Of a DNA stretch of 64,000 bases, positions 17,002 through 27,580 are shown piece by piece. The position numbers and the translations under genes were made by a program. The stretch comes from Ulvibacter antarcticus (GTDB taxonomy: Bacteria; Bacteroidota; Bacteroidia; Flavobacteriales; Flavobacteriaceae): NCBI RefSeq assembly GCF_003688405.1, contig NZ_REFC01000015.1, positions 248,001-312,000 of the forward strand, read 5' to 3'. The notes below the pieces were generated by a model. The model worked only from the letters and a program-made list of their open reading frames with translations. It made no database searches and had not been told where the DNA came from. Each line of letters starts with the position of its first letter. Positions within the stretch are counted from its first letter, which is position 1.

Positions 17002-18861
17002 TTATTTAACGATTATCTTCTTATTGAGTTTTGTCTTAGCATTTCCAATCTCTACTATATAGGTTCCGGCGCTAACTGAAGATAAATCTATAGTTGTTTG
17101 ATACATCCCTCCTATTTCTTTAGAAATTTGATCTTGATAAACAGTTCTACCCAATAAATCAACAACAGAAAGTCTAAGAATATCACTAGTAGTAGCAGTA
17201 TCTAATTGTAAATTGAAAATTTGATTATCTCCCGAATATACAACTAATTCAGAGGTATTCAAATCAAGTTCATCCACAGAAAGAGTTGTAGAAATTTTAA
17301 ATGATGCAATTCTAGTTTTTCTTGGCTCTCCTGAATATTCACCAGTAAACCAAAAAGTTAAATCATCTTGTGGATCTCTTGTCAATTGTGAATAATCTCC
17401 ATAACGAGCATTAGACGTTACCGAAGTTGTTCCATTCACTATTAAGGTTTCAGCAACCGTCATTTGCCCAAGAGGGTCACTCACTAATCTTCCTGTGTAG
17501 TAAAGTGACGGAAACGTGGTTGCACCTACTTTTGTATATCCTAGTCCGATATTCCCTTCCTGATCCATTGCTATGGCCGACATAAAAACACTCTCTCCTC
17601 CGGCATCCTGATAGGTACCTTCTTGGTATAAGGTCCAAGGATCTGTCATGGTTGGGCGTCTTAATTCTACCCAACGTATACCGGATATCTGACTACCATC
17701 AGTAATTTCAACCGGAAAATTGAATAACAAGGATTCATGTGTTCCAAAATTGTATCTATGTGCTTGAAAGTACATTGCAAAAACAATAGGATCTATTCGT
17801 TGTGAAGTTCCAGGTTGTTGTAATACCGCAAAACTATCTCCTCCTGTACCTTCCAGAAAAGAATCAAAAGCTGCCATTGTAATTTCAAGTGGTGTAGAAA
17901 CTGTAGCAGCTCCCGGATTTGCCCAATCAATAGTAAGATGCCAAACCTTTACGTGGTCTTGAGCTACGCCAGGCCAAGCATTGTCTTGATACCAAACAAT
18001 TGGAGCCGGTCCTGCTGCGATTCCAGCACCTTCTGAATGTACTGGTTGAGGAGCTTGAAATCCTCCTGTTCCTACGTAATTAGGTAAAGTTAATGATGCA
18101 ATCTCAGCCGTAGGATCACCATCTAACATTTTTTGTCTGTTAAAAGCAAAAAATGTTCCCGAATCAGTCGGGTCAAAGTTTCCGGTAACAATATAACTAT
18201 TACCCCATATTCCATAATGTGGATAATCATTTTCAACTACGTTATAACTATAAACAGCATAAGTTCCCGTAGGATCAGCTGTGGTAGAAACCGCTATTTT
18301 AAATTGATTCGATGCAGGTAATTGAAATTGGGAAATAAACCATCTATCTGCTTCTCTATCATATAAAACAACTGGATCACCAGAAACTATACCACCAAGT
18401 GGGTCATTAATATCCTTAGGAAAACCAGCTGCTTGGTTACCGTTTTTATCCCAAACACTCCAAAGCCCATTCGTCATTTGAACTACATGGTTAGGCCCAA
18501 CTGCGGCAGTTGGATCTGGCGGACTTAAATCTATATTAATTCCATCAAAATTAGCAATTGGAGTTTTACCATTTCTATTGCCTGGTTCTTCCTGCGCTAA
18601 TGGATCTTGTGAAGAGCTGCTTTTGGAGAGTTTATCTATAAATTCCCCTTTTTGAATGTTCTTTGCGCTTAACCCTCCTCGTTTTATCTCTCTTTTTTTA
18701 ACAGATTTAGGATCAACTTTTGGGTAACTGGTCATTGGTGCTGTTATATAAAAATCAGCAGGTCCGCTGATTTCTGTAACATTCGAATCTTTTTGTGTTT
18801 GCGTGAAGGCAATAAACGTGCATCCCAAGGCAACACACAACATGTAACTTTTTAACCTCAT
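17002..18861 (-). CDS. T9SS-exported protein with type A sorting domain
   Basis: 619 residues. A signal peptide (MRLKSYMLCVALGCTFIAFTQ) directs Sec export; the last 80-90 residues form a type A C-terminal sorting domain (VYSGDNQIFNLQL, VDLLGRTVYQ, AGTYIVEI, KKIIVK), so the protein should be secreted or attached at the surface by the type IX system. The large middle region (about 110-520) is rich in aromatic and glycine residues with repeated short strands, for example DPTAAVGPNHVVQM and GDPVVLYDREADRWFISQF, resembling a beta-propeller; no catalytic motif is recognised. It heads a two-gene unit with the small lipoprotein. Confidence 0.9.
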   Translation of the reverse strand: MRLKSYMLCVALGCTFIAFTQTQKDSNVTEISGPADFYITAPMTSYPKVDPKSVKKREIKRGGLSAKNIQKGEFIDKLSKSSSSQDPLAQEEPGNRNGKTPIANFDGINIDLSPPDPTAAVGPNHVVQMTNGLWSVWDKNGNQAAGFPKDINDPLGGIVSGDPVVLYDREADRWFISQFQLPASNQFKIAVSTTADPTGTYAVYSYNVVENDYPHYGIWGNSYIVTGNFDPTDSGTFFAFNRQKMLDGDPTAEIASLTLPNYVGTGGFQAPQPVHSEGAGIAAGPAPIVWYQDNAWPGVAQDHVKVWHLTIDWANPGAATVSTPLEITMAAFDSFLEGTGGDSFAVLQQPGTSQRIDPIVFAMYFQAHRYNFGTHESLLFNFPVEITDGSQISGIRWVELRRPTMTDPWTLYQEGTYQDAGGESVFMSAIAMDQEGNIGLGYTKVGATTFPSLYYTGRLVSDPLGQMTVAETLIVNGTTSVTSNARYGDYSQLTRDPQDDLTFWFTGEYSGEPRKTRIASFKISTTLSVDELDLNTSELVVYSGDNQIFNLQLDTATTSDILRLSVVDLLGRTVYQDQISKEIGGMYQTTIDLSSVSAGTYIVEIGNAKTKLNKKIIVK

Positions 18862-19007
18862 TTTCGTAAATAATTAGATTGTTATTAATAACGCTCGTTT
18901 TGAGCACATCAAATATCTTATAAGATAACGAATTTTATTGTAAAAATAACTACTCACTTACTACTCACGCTACCGGCTATTTATATTCTATAATATTGAG
19001 GGCAATT

Positions 19008-20573
19008 TTACATTTTGAATGTAGTATCCAAAAATTCTTTTAAGCTTTCTTTATTTGAATCTACACCTAATTTCTTTGAAATCCTGTATCTTTTATTCTC
19101 GATTGCTCGTATAGATCTATCCGCGAAAACGGCAATTTCCTTACTCTTAAAACCAGTGTATAAATAATAACATATTAAGACTTCCAAGTTATCTAATTGA
19201 GAATAATCCTTTTCTATTTTCAGGAAAAAGTCTTCATTGATAGTGCTTATTAACTTGAAATGGTCGTCACTATTTACAAAATTTGTATGATCGATATGTA
19301 TCTCTCTATATAACTTGTCGATGCTTTTTCTTTGTTCTGAAACTGACTCTATACTCGAAATCCGCTTTATTTCTTTTCGTAGTGCAGTTAAAAACTCTTC
19401 TAATTCAATATTTTTAACAACTAATTTTTCCTGCTTAGCTTTAATATTTGAATAATTTTCTTCCAAATCAGTTAGTATAATTTCTTTCTTTTTTATCTTC
19501 TTAAAATAGATTAGAAGCAAAATTCCAAGTACAACAACTCCAGTAATTAATAGAAAAAAATACTTTTTGTTGTTTGCTTTTATGGTTAACTCTTTATTCA
19601 ATTCCAAGTTAGTATGTGATAATTCTTCAATACCTTCAAGGGAAGAACTGAAAGAATTGTCCAATACATTTTTATTAAATAAATCAAGAGAATCCTGATA
19701 CATTTTCTCTCTATCGGCATTTCCTTTTAGTTGGTAGTATTTAATATAGTGATTGTATAAACTCTTTTGGACATTGATATCCTTACTTCCACTTTTAAGA
19801 TATATGCCATCCAAATAATATTTAATTGAATCTAGATTTTCGTTCTCTATATAATACTCGGCAAAGCATGATTTTATGGCATTATCATAATGCAAATGAT
19901 ATGAATCTTCTAAGTATTTATTGCCTTTTAATGATTGATAAATCGTATAAAATTCATGTGCTTTATCAATATTTCCAAGGTGTAAATGATTAGACGCCAA
20001 TAGGTAAATAGCAAAGCAATAATACGTTTTATCGTCCTCGACCGCCTTATATGCCTGTAAATCATTAGAAATCAAAGCAATACTTTCTTCCATCTCAAAA
20101 TTCACATACTTCGCATATGCCGGAAATTGCATTAAATCCAAAAGACCGAATTCGTCATCAATCTTTATGTAATATGATTTTGCCTTTTCATAATACAAAT
20201 CCGCTAATGAGTCTTTTTTTAAAAGATAAAATTTTGATGATATTTCTCCAGATGACTTAGCGGCTAATTGGTAGTTTTTATATTTCTCTGCATATTTCAG
20301 AGACTTCATATAATTCTGAATAGTACCCGTATTGTCATAATCTTCATTGTGTAATTTTGCCTTCAGAAAAAAGTATTGTGCAATTTTTTTTCCTAAAGTC
20401 GCTTCGGAAGGATTAGAAATAGAATCTAAGTAGATTCTTGAAAGATCAATATTGTTTTCCACATGCGCAGCAGACGAATCCAGATGCTTTTGTACAATAG
20501 TTACATCCCGTTGTGCACAAACATTGAAAAATGTAAGTTGCCAAACGAAAAATAGTAAAAATTTAAACTTCAT
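19008..20573 (-). CDS. Membrane-spanning TPR/coiled-coil protein with C-terminal LuxR-type HTH
   Basis: 521 residues. Order: signal peptide (FKFLLFFVWQLTFFNVCAQ), periplasmic TPR-like helical repeats (about 35-320), one transmembrane helix (about 335-355, FFLLITGVVVLGILLLIYF), a cytoplasmic coiled coil, and a C-terminal helix-turn-helix (LEVLICYYLYTGFKSKEIAVF then SIRAIENKRYRISKKLG). This is the Bacteroidota one-component design in which a periplasmic TPR sensor is joined directly to a DNA-binding domain without a kinase. Signal and targets are unknown; the divergently placed or adjacent T9SS gene downstream is a candidate by position only. der follows 24 bp upstream on the same strand, so both may share a transcript. 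Confidence 0.85.
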   Translation of the reverse strand: MKFKFLLFFVWQLTFFNVCAQRDVTIVQKHLDSSAAHVENNIDLSRIYLDSISNPSEATLGKKIAQYFFLKAKLHNEDYDNTGTIQNYMKSLKYAEKYKNYQLAAKSSGEISSKFYLLKKDSLADLYYEKAKSYYIKIDDEFGLLDLMQFPAYAKYVNFEMEESIALISNDLQAYKAVEDDKTYYCFAIYLLASNHLHLGNIDKAHEFYTIYQSLKGNKYLEDSYHLHYDNAIKSCFAEYYIENENLDSIKYYLDGIYLKSGSKDINVQKSLYNHYIKYYQLKGNADREKMYQDSLDLFNKNVLDNSFSSSLEGIEELSHTNLELNKELTIKANNKKYFFLLITGVVVLGILLLIYFKKIKKKEIILTDLEENYSNIKAKQEKLVVKNIELEEFLTALRKEIKRISSIESVSEQRKSIDKLYREIHIDHTNFVNSDDHFKLISTINEDFFLKIEKDYSQLDNLEVLICYYLYTGFKSKEIAVFADRSIRAIENKRYRISKKLGVDSNKESLKEFLDTTFKM

Positions 20574-20597
20574 GGATTAGAAACTATTAACTAGATC

Positions 20598-21899
20598 TTA
20601 TTTCTTTCTGAAATAAATTGTGACAGGAACACCTGTAAAATCAAACTGCCCTCTTAATTTATTCTCAATAAATCGTTTATAGGGCTCCTTCACATACTGC
20701 GGAAGATTACAGAAAAACGCAAAACAAGGGTGTGGTGTAGGTAATTGGGTACAAAACTTCACTTTTACGTACTTCCCCTTATTGGCCGGTGGTGGAAATG
20801 CTTCAATAATTGGAAGCATGGTCTCATTTAACACACTGGTCTTTATCTTCTTACTTCGGTTATGGTATACCTCAACTGCAGTTTCGATAGCTTTATAAAT
20901 ACGTTGCTTTTCAAGTACAGAAATAAAAACGATTGGAACATCTGTGAAAGGTTCGCATTGCTGACGAATATACTTTTCAAAATCTTTTACTGTCTGATTG
21001 TCTTTCTCAACCAAATCCCATTTATTGGCCAAAATCACAACACCTTTATTGTTTCGGTGTGCCAACCAAAAAATACTTTGCACTTGACCATCAAAACCAC
21101 GGGTCGCATCGAATACCAAAATCATTACATCGCAATGCTCAATTGCACGAATAGATCTCATCACCGAGTAAAACTCTAAATCCTCTTTAACTTTACTTTT
21201 CTTTCGAATCCCTGCCGTATCGACCAAATTGAATTCAAATCCGAAGCGATTGTATTTGGTATCAATACTATCTCTGGTAGTACCAGCTATATCGGTAACT
21301 ATATATCGATCTTCACCAATAAGTGCATTGATAAAGGAAGATTTTCCTGCATTAGGACGACCTACTACGGCAAATCGAGGCAAGGTCTCCTCTTCCCTCT
21401 CTATTTGTTCCGGAAGGATTTTTACTAATTCATCCAGTAAATCACCTGTACCACTACCATTAATACTAGACAGCGTAAAATATTTATCGAATCCAAGATT
21501 ATAAAACTCCAGGGCATCATTAGTACGGGATGCGCTGTCCACTTTATTTACCGCAAGTAATACAGGTTTCCTAGACTTCCGAAGCAACTTCGCAACATCC
21601 TGATCCATTCCCGTAATACCGCTTTCAACCTCAACCATAAAGATGATCGCATCGGCCTCGCCTATCGCAAGTTCTACCTGCTTATCAATCTCCGATTCGA
21701 ACACATCGTCACTCCCCAAAACATATCCACCGGTATCAATTACAGAGAACTCTTTTCCATTCCAGTCACTTTTACCGTAATGACGATCTCTGGTAACACC
21801 ACTCACCGCATCAACAATCGCTTCTCTACGTTCTATTAAACGGTTAAAAAGCGTTGATTTCCCAACATTTGGCCTTCCTACAATTGCAACAATACTCAT
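20598..21899 (-). CDS. der: Ribosome biogenesis GTPase Der (EngA)
   Basis: 433 residues with two tandem GTPase domains, the hallmark of Der, which acts in late 50S subunit assembly. First G domain: [12 protein letters not shown] (P-loop, residues 8-19), DTGG, NKVD. Second: [20 protein letters not shown]. The C-terminal KH-like domain ends in [13 protein letters not shown]. Start at the ATG 21899 gives the canonical [16 protein letters not shown]. It is an essential housekeeping gene with no oddities seen. Confidence 0.98.
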   Translation of the reverse strand: MSIVAIVGRPNVGKSTLFNRLIERREAIVDAVSGVTRDRHYGKSDWNGKEFSVIDTGGYVLGSDDVFESEIDKQVELAIGEADAIIFMVEVESGITGMDQDVAKLLRKSRKPVLLAVNKVDSASRTNDALEFYNLGFDKYFTLSSINGSGTGDLLDELVKILPEQIEREEETLPRFAVVGRPNAGKSSFINALIGEDRYIVTDIAGTTRDSIDTKYNRFGFEFNLVDTAGIRKKSKVKEDLEFYSVMRSIRAIEHCDVMILVFDATRGFDGQVQSIFWLAHRNNKGVVILANKWDLVEKDNQTVKDFEKYIRQQCEPFTDVPIVFISVLEKQRIYKAIETAVEVYHNRSKKIKTSVLNETMLPIIEAFPPPANKGKYVKVKFCTQLPTPHPCFAFFCNLPQYVKEPYKRFIENKLRGQFDFTGVPVTIYFRKK

Positions 21900-21977
21900 T
21901 TTATTTTCTCTTTAAAGGTGCAAAAGTACTGCTTTTAAATGGTAGTTAGAGACTTTGAAACTCAGAAACTTTAAGTG

Positions 21978-22745
21978 TTAGGGTTTTTGCTGAAAACATG
22001 CAACGAGCATATCATATAATTCAGGATGTTTTCTTCGGAAGAGATCCGGACGCTCGAAAAAATATTCCGAAGCTACCGCAAAAAATTCTGCCTGATTCGT
22101 GCTCCCATATTTTCGAATATCAGATTCATTATTATTAATAGCCTCCATTTCAGAATGCATTAATTCAAGCCATGGCGTAATGTACTGTCGCTTTAGTAAG
22201 CGCTCTGGCACTCCATCAGTTTCCCCATCCATCTTATCGATAAGATGGACAAACTCATGCAAGGGCGTATTGTTCTTATCGGTGTCATTTTCAAATCCCA
22301 AATAAACGGCCTTTCGGGAAAGTATCATCTGGTTCTCAAATCGACCGGAGCCCACTAAACCTGCAATGATCTTAGATTCTCCACTGACCTCAAATTCAAG
22401 ATCGCCATCAAAATTATCGGGATACAAAATAATACCACTAAGATTATTATAATGCCATTCCTTAAATCCGAACACAGGAATAACTGCACTTGCCGCTATA
22501 AGTACTCTATCTGTATCTTCTACAGTCAATTTTACGCCTTCAATGTGTACTTCACTTAGAAAAAGCATCATGCGTTTTTGAAAAATCTTTTGATTCACTT
22601 TGGAAAGATCGCGGTAGAAATGGACCTTTTCAATTAATATTGCATGCCAATTTTCAGGAAATGCTTTCACCGATTTTTTCCTCAATAATCGAAAGGCGTA
22701 AATCGCAAAAAGCACTAACCCAATAAATAAAATACCATAGATCAT
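21978..22745 (-). CDS. MtfA-like zinc-dependent peptidase (M90 family)
   Basis: 255 residues. One N-terminal transmembrane helix (about 2-20) followed by a cytoplasmic or membrane-associated domain with the zinc motif HEFVH at residues 163-167 and the following LIDKMDGETDGVP typical of the MtfA/M90 family. In E. coli MtfA is a soluble aminopeptidase linked to control of the Mlc repressor; in Bacteroidota the substrate is not known. The membrane helix is a difference from E. coli MtfA. It lies downstream of the M1 peptidase and upstream of der on the same strand, but with over 70 bp on each side, so probably its own transcript. Confidence 0.88.
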   Translation of the reverse strand: MIYGILFIGLVLFAIYAFRLLRKKSVKAFPENWHAILIEKVHFYRDLSKVNQKIFQKRMMLFLSEVHIEGVKLTVEDTDRVLIAASAVIPVFGFKEWHYNNLSGIILYPDNFDGDLEFEVSGESKIIAGLVGSGRFENQMILSRKAVYLGFENDTDKNNTPLHEFVHLIDKMDGETDGVPERLLKRQYITPWLELMHSEMEAINNNESDIRKYGSTNQAEFFAVASEYFFERPDLFRRKHPELYDMLVACFQQKP

Positions 22746-22953
22746 AGGAAAGGTTTGTTAATTAGTGTGCAGAGATATATTCAAAATTTCTATTCTACTC
22801 GATAAAATTTTTAACTCGCTATTGGTCATTGAAAATCATTCGAAGTGATATAGTTCTCGATTCTCCTAAAGTTTCGAGGGTCAAAATCCCTTTTAGCCAT
22901 TTTGAAATCACTTCTTCTCGATTGAAGATTCATCAAAATATCAAATCGTCTTC

Positions 22954-24891
22954 TTAATTTTCAGTATTTACCCAAACATCATTTAAGACATTTACATCGG
23001 GCACTTGCTTTTTTGGATCAAATTCAACGCGCTGTATAATTTTTGAAGTAGGCAAAAAGTGAGCCCATTGATCTCCTTTTTGCCAAATTTCAACCGGCAG
23101 ATCAATCATTTCAGAAGAACCATCAGCATACGTAACATTGAGTAGAACGGGCATTGGGAAATCTGTTTCATTAGTTAAAATAATGCTGTAACCGCCGGTT
23201 TCCTTTTTCACATCAGTTACCGCAATATCAATGTTTTTATTTCCATAAAACCACCCTTTCCAATACCATGACAGATTCTCGCCCGCTACATTTTCCATAT
23301 GGTTAAAAAAATCATTGGGTTGTGGATGTTTATACGCCCAGGTTTTAATATAAGATTGGAAAGCATTATCGAAACGCTCAGGTCCTAAAATATATTCACG
23401 TAAAACTATAAGCCCTACTGCCGGTTTATAATATCCAACATAAGCCAAGTTCATAGAACCACTCACGTCGGGATACACGTCAATACCTTCTCTGTGTTCC
23501 CAATTTAAATAGCGTATAATTGATCGGATTGGCCTATTCGAGGATGAATATTCCCCTTTATTGAATGCATTTGTGCTGTAATAATTTATAAAGGTGTTAA
23601 ACCCTTCATCCATCCAAGCATATCTTCTTTCGTTAGAACCAACAATCATTGGAAACCAATTGTGCCCAAACTCGTGATCGGTTACACCCCACAAATCATC
23701 TCTAGTGCTTTTCCAACTACAAAAGCTAACTCCCGGGTATTCCATCCCTCCTACCTCGGAAGCGACATTAATAGCAGTTGGATATGGATATTGAAAATAC
23801 GTCTGTGAGTAATATTCTATCGATGCTTTGGTATATTCAGTAGAACGTGACCAGGCGTTAGAACCATTACTTTCTATAGGATATACCGACTGTGCCAGCG
23901 ATTTTTTTCCATTCGCCAGATTAATTTTCGCGGCGTCCCATATAAAGCCTTTAGATGAAGCAAAAGCAACATCACGAGTATTTTCCATCTTAAAACGCCA
24001 GGTTGAGCTCCCTGAGTTTTTTAGCCTTGTAGTTTTTTGACCAACTTCCTCCGGACTAATAATAAATACCGTTTTATCGCTTTTTGACGCATCGTTCAAT
24101 CGGTCCCGTTGTGTTTTAGTGAGCACCTCTTCAGGGTTTACTAATTCTCCAGAACCAACTACAATATGATCGAAAGGAACAGTTATAGCATATTCATAAT
24201 TTCCATAGTCGCAATAGAACTCACCTGCTCCTAAGTAAGGCTCCACATTCCATCCTACTACATCGTCAAAAACAGCAACTCTCGGATACCATTGCGCAAT
24301 GGAGTAGATTGTTCCGTTTTGAGTATCCAATCTACCCATACGGTCCATTCCTTTTACTGGAATTTTATATACGAAATCCATACTGATCGTCGCCTTTCCG
24401 CCTTTTCCTTGTAATGGTTCATCGAAAAATACTTGCATACGAGTGTCATTTATCAATGATTTTGTCGAAACACCCTTATTTACCTTGGCTGAAAGATTTG
24501 AAATTGTATATCCTCCATCGACATCACCATTATAACGGTTACCTTCCACAGGCGTAGTTAAAGTCCCTCGAGAGTTCAAGGTGAATCTATTCTGTTCAAG
24601 GTAAAGCCACACAAAGTCAAGATCTTCCGGACTGTTATTTGTATACATAAGGCTTAGCTTTCCCGTAATAGTTTGTTTTTGATCATCTAGAGTGGCTTCA
24701 ATTTTATAGTCGGCACTGTTTTGCCAATATTCAGGCCCAGGCTTACCTGAAGCTGTTCTATAAACAGATCCCTGTCGATAGGTAAAATCATTAAATAATT
24801 GCTGATTATCTTCAATAACGGCTTGCGAATAACTAAAAGTAGTAACAAAAAACACAAGGCCTAAGATCACTTTAAACGGACCGTAGTTCAT
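22954..24891 (-). CDS. Secreted M1-family metallopeptidase
   Basis: 645 residues. Signal peptide (VILGLVFFVTTFSYSQA) then the N-terminal beta domain and the catalytic domain. The exopeptidase motif GGMEYPG, equivalent to GAMEN, precedes the zinc site HEFGH at residues 406-410, with the third ligand E429 exactly 18 residues after the second histidine, as expected for M1. A C-terminal beta domain (ITDVKKETGGYSIILTN) ends the protein. The predicted location is periplasmic or outer membrane; it probably removes N-terminal residues from peptides for nutrition. There is no T9SS sorting domain. It is flanked by 200-300 bp gaps on both sides. Confidence 0.95.
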   Translation of the reverse strand: MNYGPFKVILGLVFFVTTFSYSQAVIEDNQQLFNDFTYRQGSVYRTASGKPGPEYWQNSADYKIEATLDDQKQTITGKLSLMYTNNSPEDLDFVWLYLEQNRFTLNSRGTLTTPVEGNRYNGDVDGGYTISNLSAKVNKGVSTKSLINDTRMQVFFDEPLQGKGGKATISMDFVYKIPVKGMDRMGRLDTQNGTIYSIAQWYPRVAVFDDVVGWNVEPYLGAGEFYCDYGNYEYAITVPFDHIVVGSGELVNPEEVLTKTQRDRLNDASKSDKTVFIISPEEVGQKTTRLKNSGSSTWRFKMENTRDVAFASSKGFIWDAAKINLANGKKSLAQSVYPIESNGSNAWSRSTEYTKASIEYYSQTYFQYPYPTAINVASEVGGMEYPGVSFCSWKSTRDDLWGVTDHEFGHNWFPMIVGSNERRYAWMDEGFNTFINYYSTNAFNKGEYSSSNRPIRSIIRYLNWEHREGIDVYPDVSGSMNLAYVGYYKPAVGLIVLREYILGPERFDNAFQSYIKTWAYKHPQPNDFFNHMENVAGENLSWYWKGWFYGNKNIDIAVTDVKKETGGYSIILTNETDFPMPVLLNVTYADGSSEMIDLPVEIWQKGDQWAHFLPTSKIIQRVEFDPKKQVPDVNVLNDVWVNTEN

Positions 24892-25171
24892 AAGAATTTA
24901 AATTTAAAATACAGGCTAAAGTAATTAATGCAGATGAATATCTGAGTTAAGAAGATGCAAATTTATAGTAGATTGAAAATAGCTTTTAGCAGGAATTAAT
25001 TTGAAGCTGACTCACTACCTATGAACATAATAATATTCCATATCCTGAGAATTCAGTCTGCCACGACAAATATTTTATTCGACAGTTAAATTTGCTTCAG
25101 AAAGAAGCGTTATTTTAGACCATTCGAGGGTATAAAATTCTGAAATCCCAATATTTTCTCTTTTTTATTAC

Positions 25172-26056
25172 CTACTGATTATACCCAAAACGCTTCAACT
25201 GTCGAGAATCATTTCGCCAGTTTTTATTAACCTTCACATATAATTCGATGTGAATTTGCTTTCCGAAGAACTTTTCCAAATCCTTACGAGCTTCAATGCC
25301 AACCCATTTAATGGCCTGTCCTTTATGCCCAATAATAATCCCTTTTTGCGTCTCACGCTCTACCATAATAACAGAACGGATTCGGATGATATCATCATCT
25401 TCAAAAAACTCTTCAGTTTCAATCTCTACCGAATATGGAATCTCCTTTTTGTATTGCATTAATATTTTCTCGCGAATTGCTTCGTTTACAAAAAAGCGTT
25501 CAGGTTTATCGGTAAGCTGGTCTTTTGGGTAGAAAGGCGGAGAGACCGGAAGCAATTCAATAATTCGTTTAAATACTTCAGTTACACCAAAGTTCTGAAG
25601 CGCAGAGATCGCAAATACCTCAGCATTCGGAACTTTTTCCTGCCAGAGTTGTAACCCTTCAGCAAGCAATGCTTCATTGCCTAGATCAATCTTGTTGATC
25701 AATAAAAGCACAGGAATCTTTGCATTGGTAATTCGGTTAAAAAAGGCTTCATCTTTCAACTCCTTTTCTCCCAACTCGACCAGATACAATAGCACATCTG
25801 CATCGTCGAAAGCCGATTTTACAAAGTCCATCATGCTCTCCTGAAGCTGATATGAAGGTTTTATAATTCCCGGGGTATCACTTAATACCACCTGAAAATC
25901 ATCTCCGTTTACGATTCCTAAAATTCTGTGACGTGTTGTTTGCGCTTTAGAAGTAATTATTGATAATCGCTCCCCTACAAAAGCATTCATAAGGGTACTC
26001 TTTCCTACATTGGGATTACCTATAATATTTACAAATCCGGCCTTGTGTTCCTGCAT
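25172..26056 (-). CDS. era: GTPase Era
   Basis: 294 residues. N-terminal G domain with [12 protein letters not shown] at residues 13-24, DTPG and NKID; C-terminal KH domain with the signature IIGHKGQAIKWVGIEARKDLE. Era binds the 3' end of 16S rRNA and helps mature the 30S subunit. The anti-sigma-like gene lies 32 bp upstream on the same strand and sigma 2 bp before that, so era may be the last gene of that transcript. The start is the ATG at 26056, giving MQEHKAGFVNIIGNPNVGKS. Confidence 0.97.
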   Translation of the reverse strand: MQEHKAGFVNIIGNPNVGKSTLMNAFVGERLSIITSKAQTTRHRILGIVNGDDFQVVLSDTPGIIKPSYQLQESMMDFVKSAFDDADVLLYLVELGEKELKDEAFFNRITNAKIPVLLLINKIDLGNEALLAEGLQLWQEKVPNAEVFAISALQNFGVTEVFKRIIELLPVSPPFYPKDQLTDKPERFFVNEAIREKILMQYKKEIPYSVEIETEEFFEDDDIIRIRSVIMVERETQKGIIIGHKGQAIKWVGIEARKDLEKFFGKQIHIELYVKVNKNWRNDSRQLKRFGYNQ

Positions 26057-26088
26057 TCTTATGTTTTATTGAAGCAGCAAAAGTACGG

Positions 26089-26850
26089 CTATTTTAGCTT
26101 CTTCAGTAATTTTTGTGCTTTCTTATACATTTCGGCATCTTCAGGAATTTGCTTTAATAGTTCCATACTCTCCATATTTTTCTCCTGTTTCAATTTGCTT
26201 AGAGCATGGTGCCAAACCGCCTGATATTTGAATGCTGAATTCTCTTCGGAAAGCGTTTCAAAAATCGCATCAGCCTTTTCAAAGAAATTGGTTTCTAACA
26301 GTGAGATTGCATAGTATAATTGATATTCGGTATTTGTAGAATCTTTTAGCGTAAGGCTTTCAAAATACACGCTAGCATCCTTAAAATTACGCTCATTAAA
26401 GGCATTCTCAGCATTATTTATAAGTTCATCGCCCTCTCCTCTCATCGTCAAACTTACAGCATCATATTGATTGTAGTCTCCAAAAGTTGGAGTCGAAAAC
26501 TGATTGAACAAAGTCATTCCTATAAGTAGCATCACACTGGCTGCAATTGCATATTGCCAAGGCTTAAAGCTTCTCACAATTGTTTTTTCTTCGGAAGTCG
26601 TTTCGGTTTCAGTAACCGATTCTTTACTGAAATGTTTTTCTGAAATTTGCTTCAGATTTTCCTTGAATGCTAATGTAGCTTCTTCATGTTCGAATTTATG
26701 TTCCAAATAAGACGAAAATTCTTTATAAGTCTCAAACGACTTCCGAAGCGATTCGTCCGTAGACAATTGTGCTTCAAAAGTGAGACGTTCTTCAGTGCTC
26801 ATTTCTTCCGAAAGGTACTCTTCAAATGCTATGTAATTTTGCTCTTCCAT
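26089..26850 (-). CDS. Putative anti-sigma factor with periplasmic TPR region
   Basis: 253 residues. The N-terminal 80 or so residues (YIAFEEYLSEEMSTEERLTFEAQL) resemble the cytoplasmic zf-HC2-like anti-sigma start found in Bacteroidota, but without the zinc-binding HxxxCxxC. One transmembrane helix (about 100-118, WQYAIAASVMLLIGMTLF) follows, then a periplasmic helical region with TPR-like spacing (NNAENAFNERNFKDASVYFE). The gene is 2 bp after the sigma gene, the classic arrangement. The periplasmic repeats may sense an envelope signal or bind a partner such as the products of the divergent lipoprotein/CHAT genes (inference). Called from topology and context rather than a sequence hallmark. 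Confidence 0.75.
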   Translation of the reverse strand: MEEQNYIAFEEYLSEEMSTEERLTFEAQLSTDESLRKSFETYKEFSSYLEHKFEHEEATLAFKENLKQISEKHFSKESVTETETTSEEKTIVRSFKPWQYAIAASVMLLIGMTLFNQFSTPTFGDYNQYDAVSLTMRGEGDELINNAENAFNERNFKDASVYFESLTLKDSTNTEYQLYYAISLLETNFFEKADAIFETLSEENSAFKYQAVWHHALSKLKQEKNMESMELLKQIPEDAEMYKKAQKLLKKLK

Positions 26851-26852
26851 TA

Positions 26853-27437
26853 CTACAGGGATTTAATGTGTAAATACTGCGGCGATTCCTGCGCCATTTT
26901 GGTCAATTGCCCAATACATAATGATTTTTTCTTGCGAGCATAAGCGTAGGAAATTCCCAACGCAGCTGCTACCTCCTCCATCGACTTAATTTCAAAAGTC
27001 TTGGCCAGTAATTCCTGGCAAGCCTTTCCTAATTTTTTAAACAACTCATCAAACAATGTCTGTTTTTCGTCGAAGACCTCGGTATCAAGAACCATTTCTT
27101 GTACGGGTTCATCTGTAGATACAATCTCTTCATTAATTGTTACCTCTTTATTAGAAGATTTTTTTAATTCATTTAACCAACGCCGCTTACACAACAGAAA
27201 AAAGTAGGCGTCAAACGGACACGTTAACTGTAGATCTTTTTCGGTCGCCTGATGATAAATGGTAACGATCACATCCTGAACGACATCCTGTGCCCGGTCA
27301 TGATCCCCGCTGTTCTGTCTAATATAGTTAACCACCTTGGGTACAAACTTATCATAGATCGCTTGTATTATAAAGGAGTTGTTTTTTGCAAGACCATCAA
27401 TATACTTCTGGTCTTCGTGTACTTTTTTTTCGCTCAT
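26853..27437 (-). CDS. Sigma-70 family RNA polymerase sigma factor (ECF-like)
   Basis: 194 residues. Region 2 is visible as FVPKVVNYIRQNSGDHDRAQDVVQDVIVTIY (about 31-61) with FDAYFFLLCKRRWLNELKK, and region 4 as ELLAKTFEIKSMEEVAAALGISYAYARKKKSLC. No region 1 or 3 is seen, which fits an alternative (ECF) sigma. The anti-sigma-like gene follows after 2 bp. The pair is divergent from the operon of two lipoproteins, a PKD/barrel protein and a CHAT protein; the 143-bp intergenic space is the obvious place for a promoter under its control. Confidence 0.92.
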   Translation of the reverse strand: MSEKKVHEDQKYIDGLAKNNSFIIQAIYDKFVPKVVNYIRQNSGDHDRAQDVVQDVIVTIYHQATEKDLQLTCPFDAYFFLLCKRRWLNELKKSSNKEVTINEEIVSTDEPVQEMVLDTEVFDEKQTLFDELFKKLGKACQELLAKTFEIKSMEEVAAALGISYAYARKKKSLCIGQLTKMAQESPQYLHIKSL

Positions 27438-27580
27438 GGAAGCCTAATTTCACTACTAAAGTAAAAAAAAATAAGACGGGAGGGTAACAAAATTTAAGAT
27501 GTCTTTATATAAGGGTGTAGCAGCAAAAAAATAGCTGCTAAAAACAAAAAAATAATTTTAAACAATAAAACTTAGAAATC

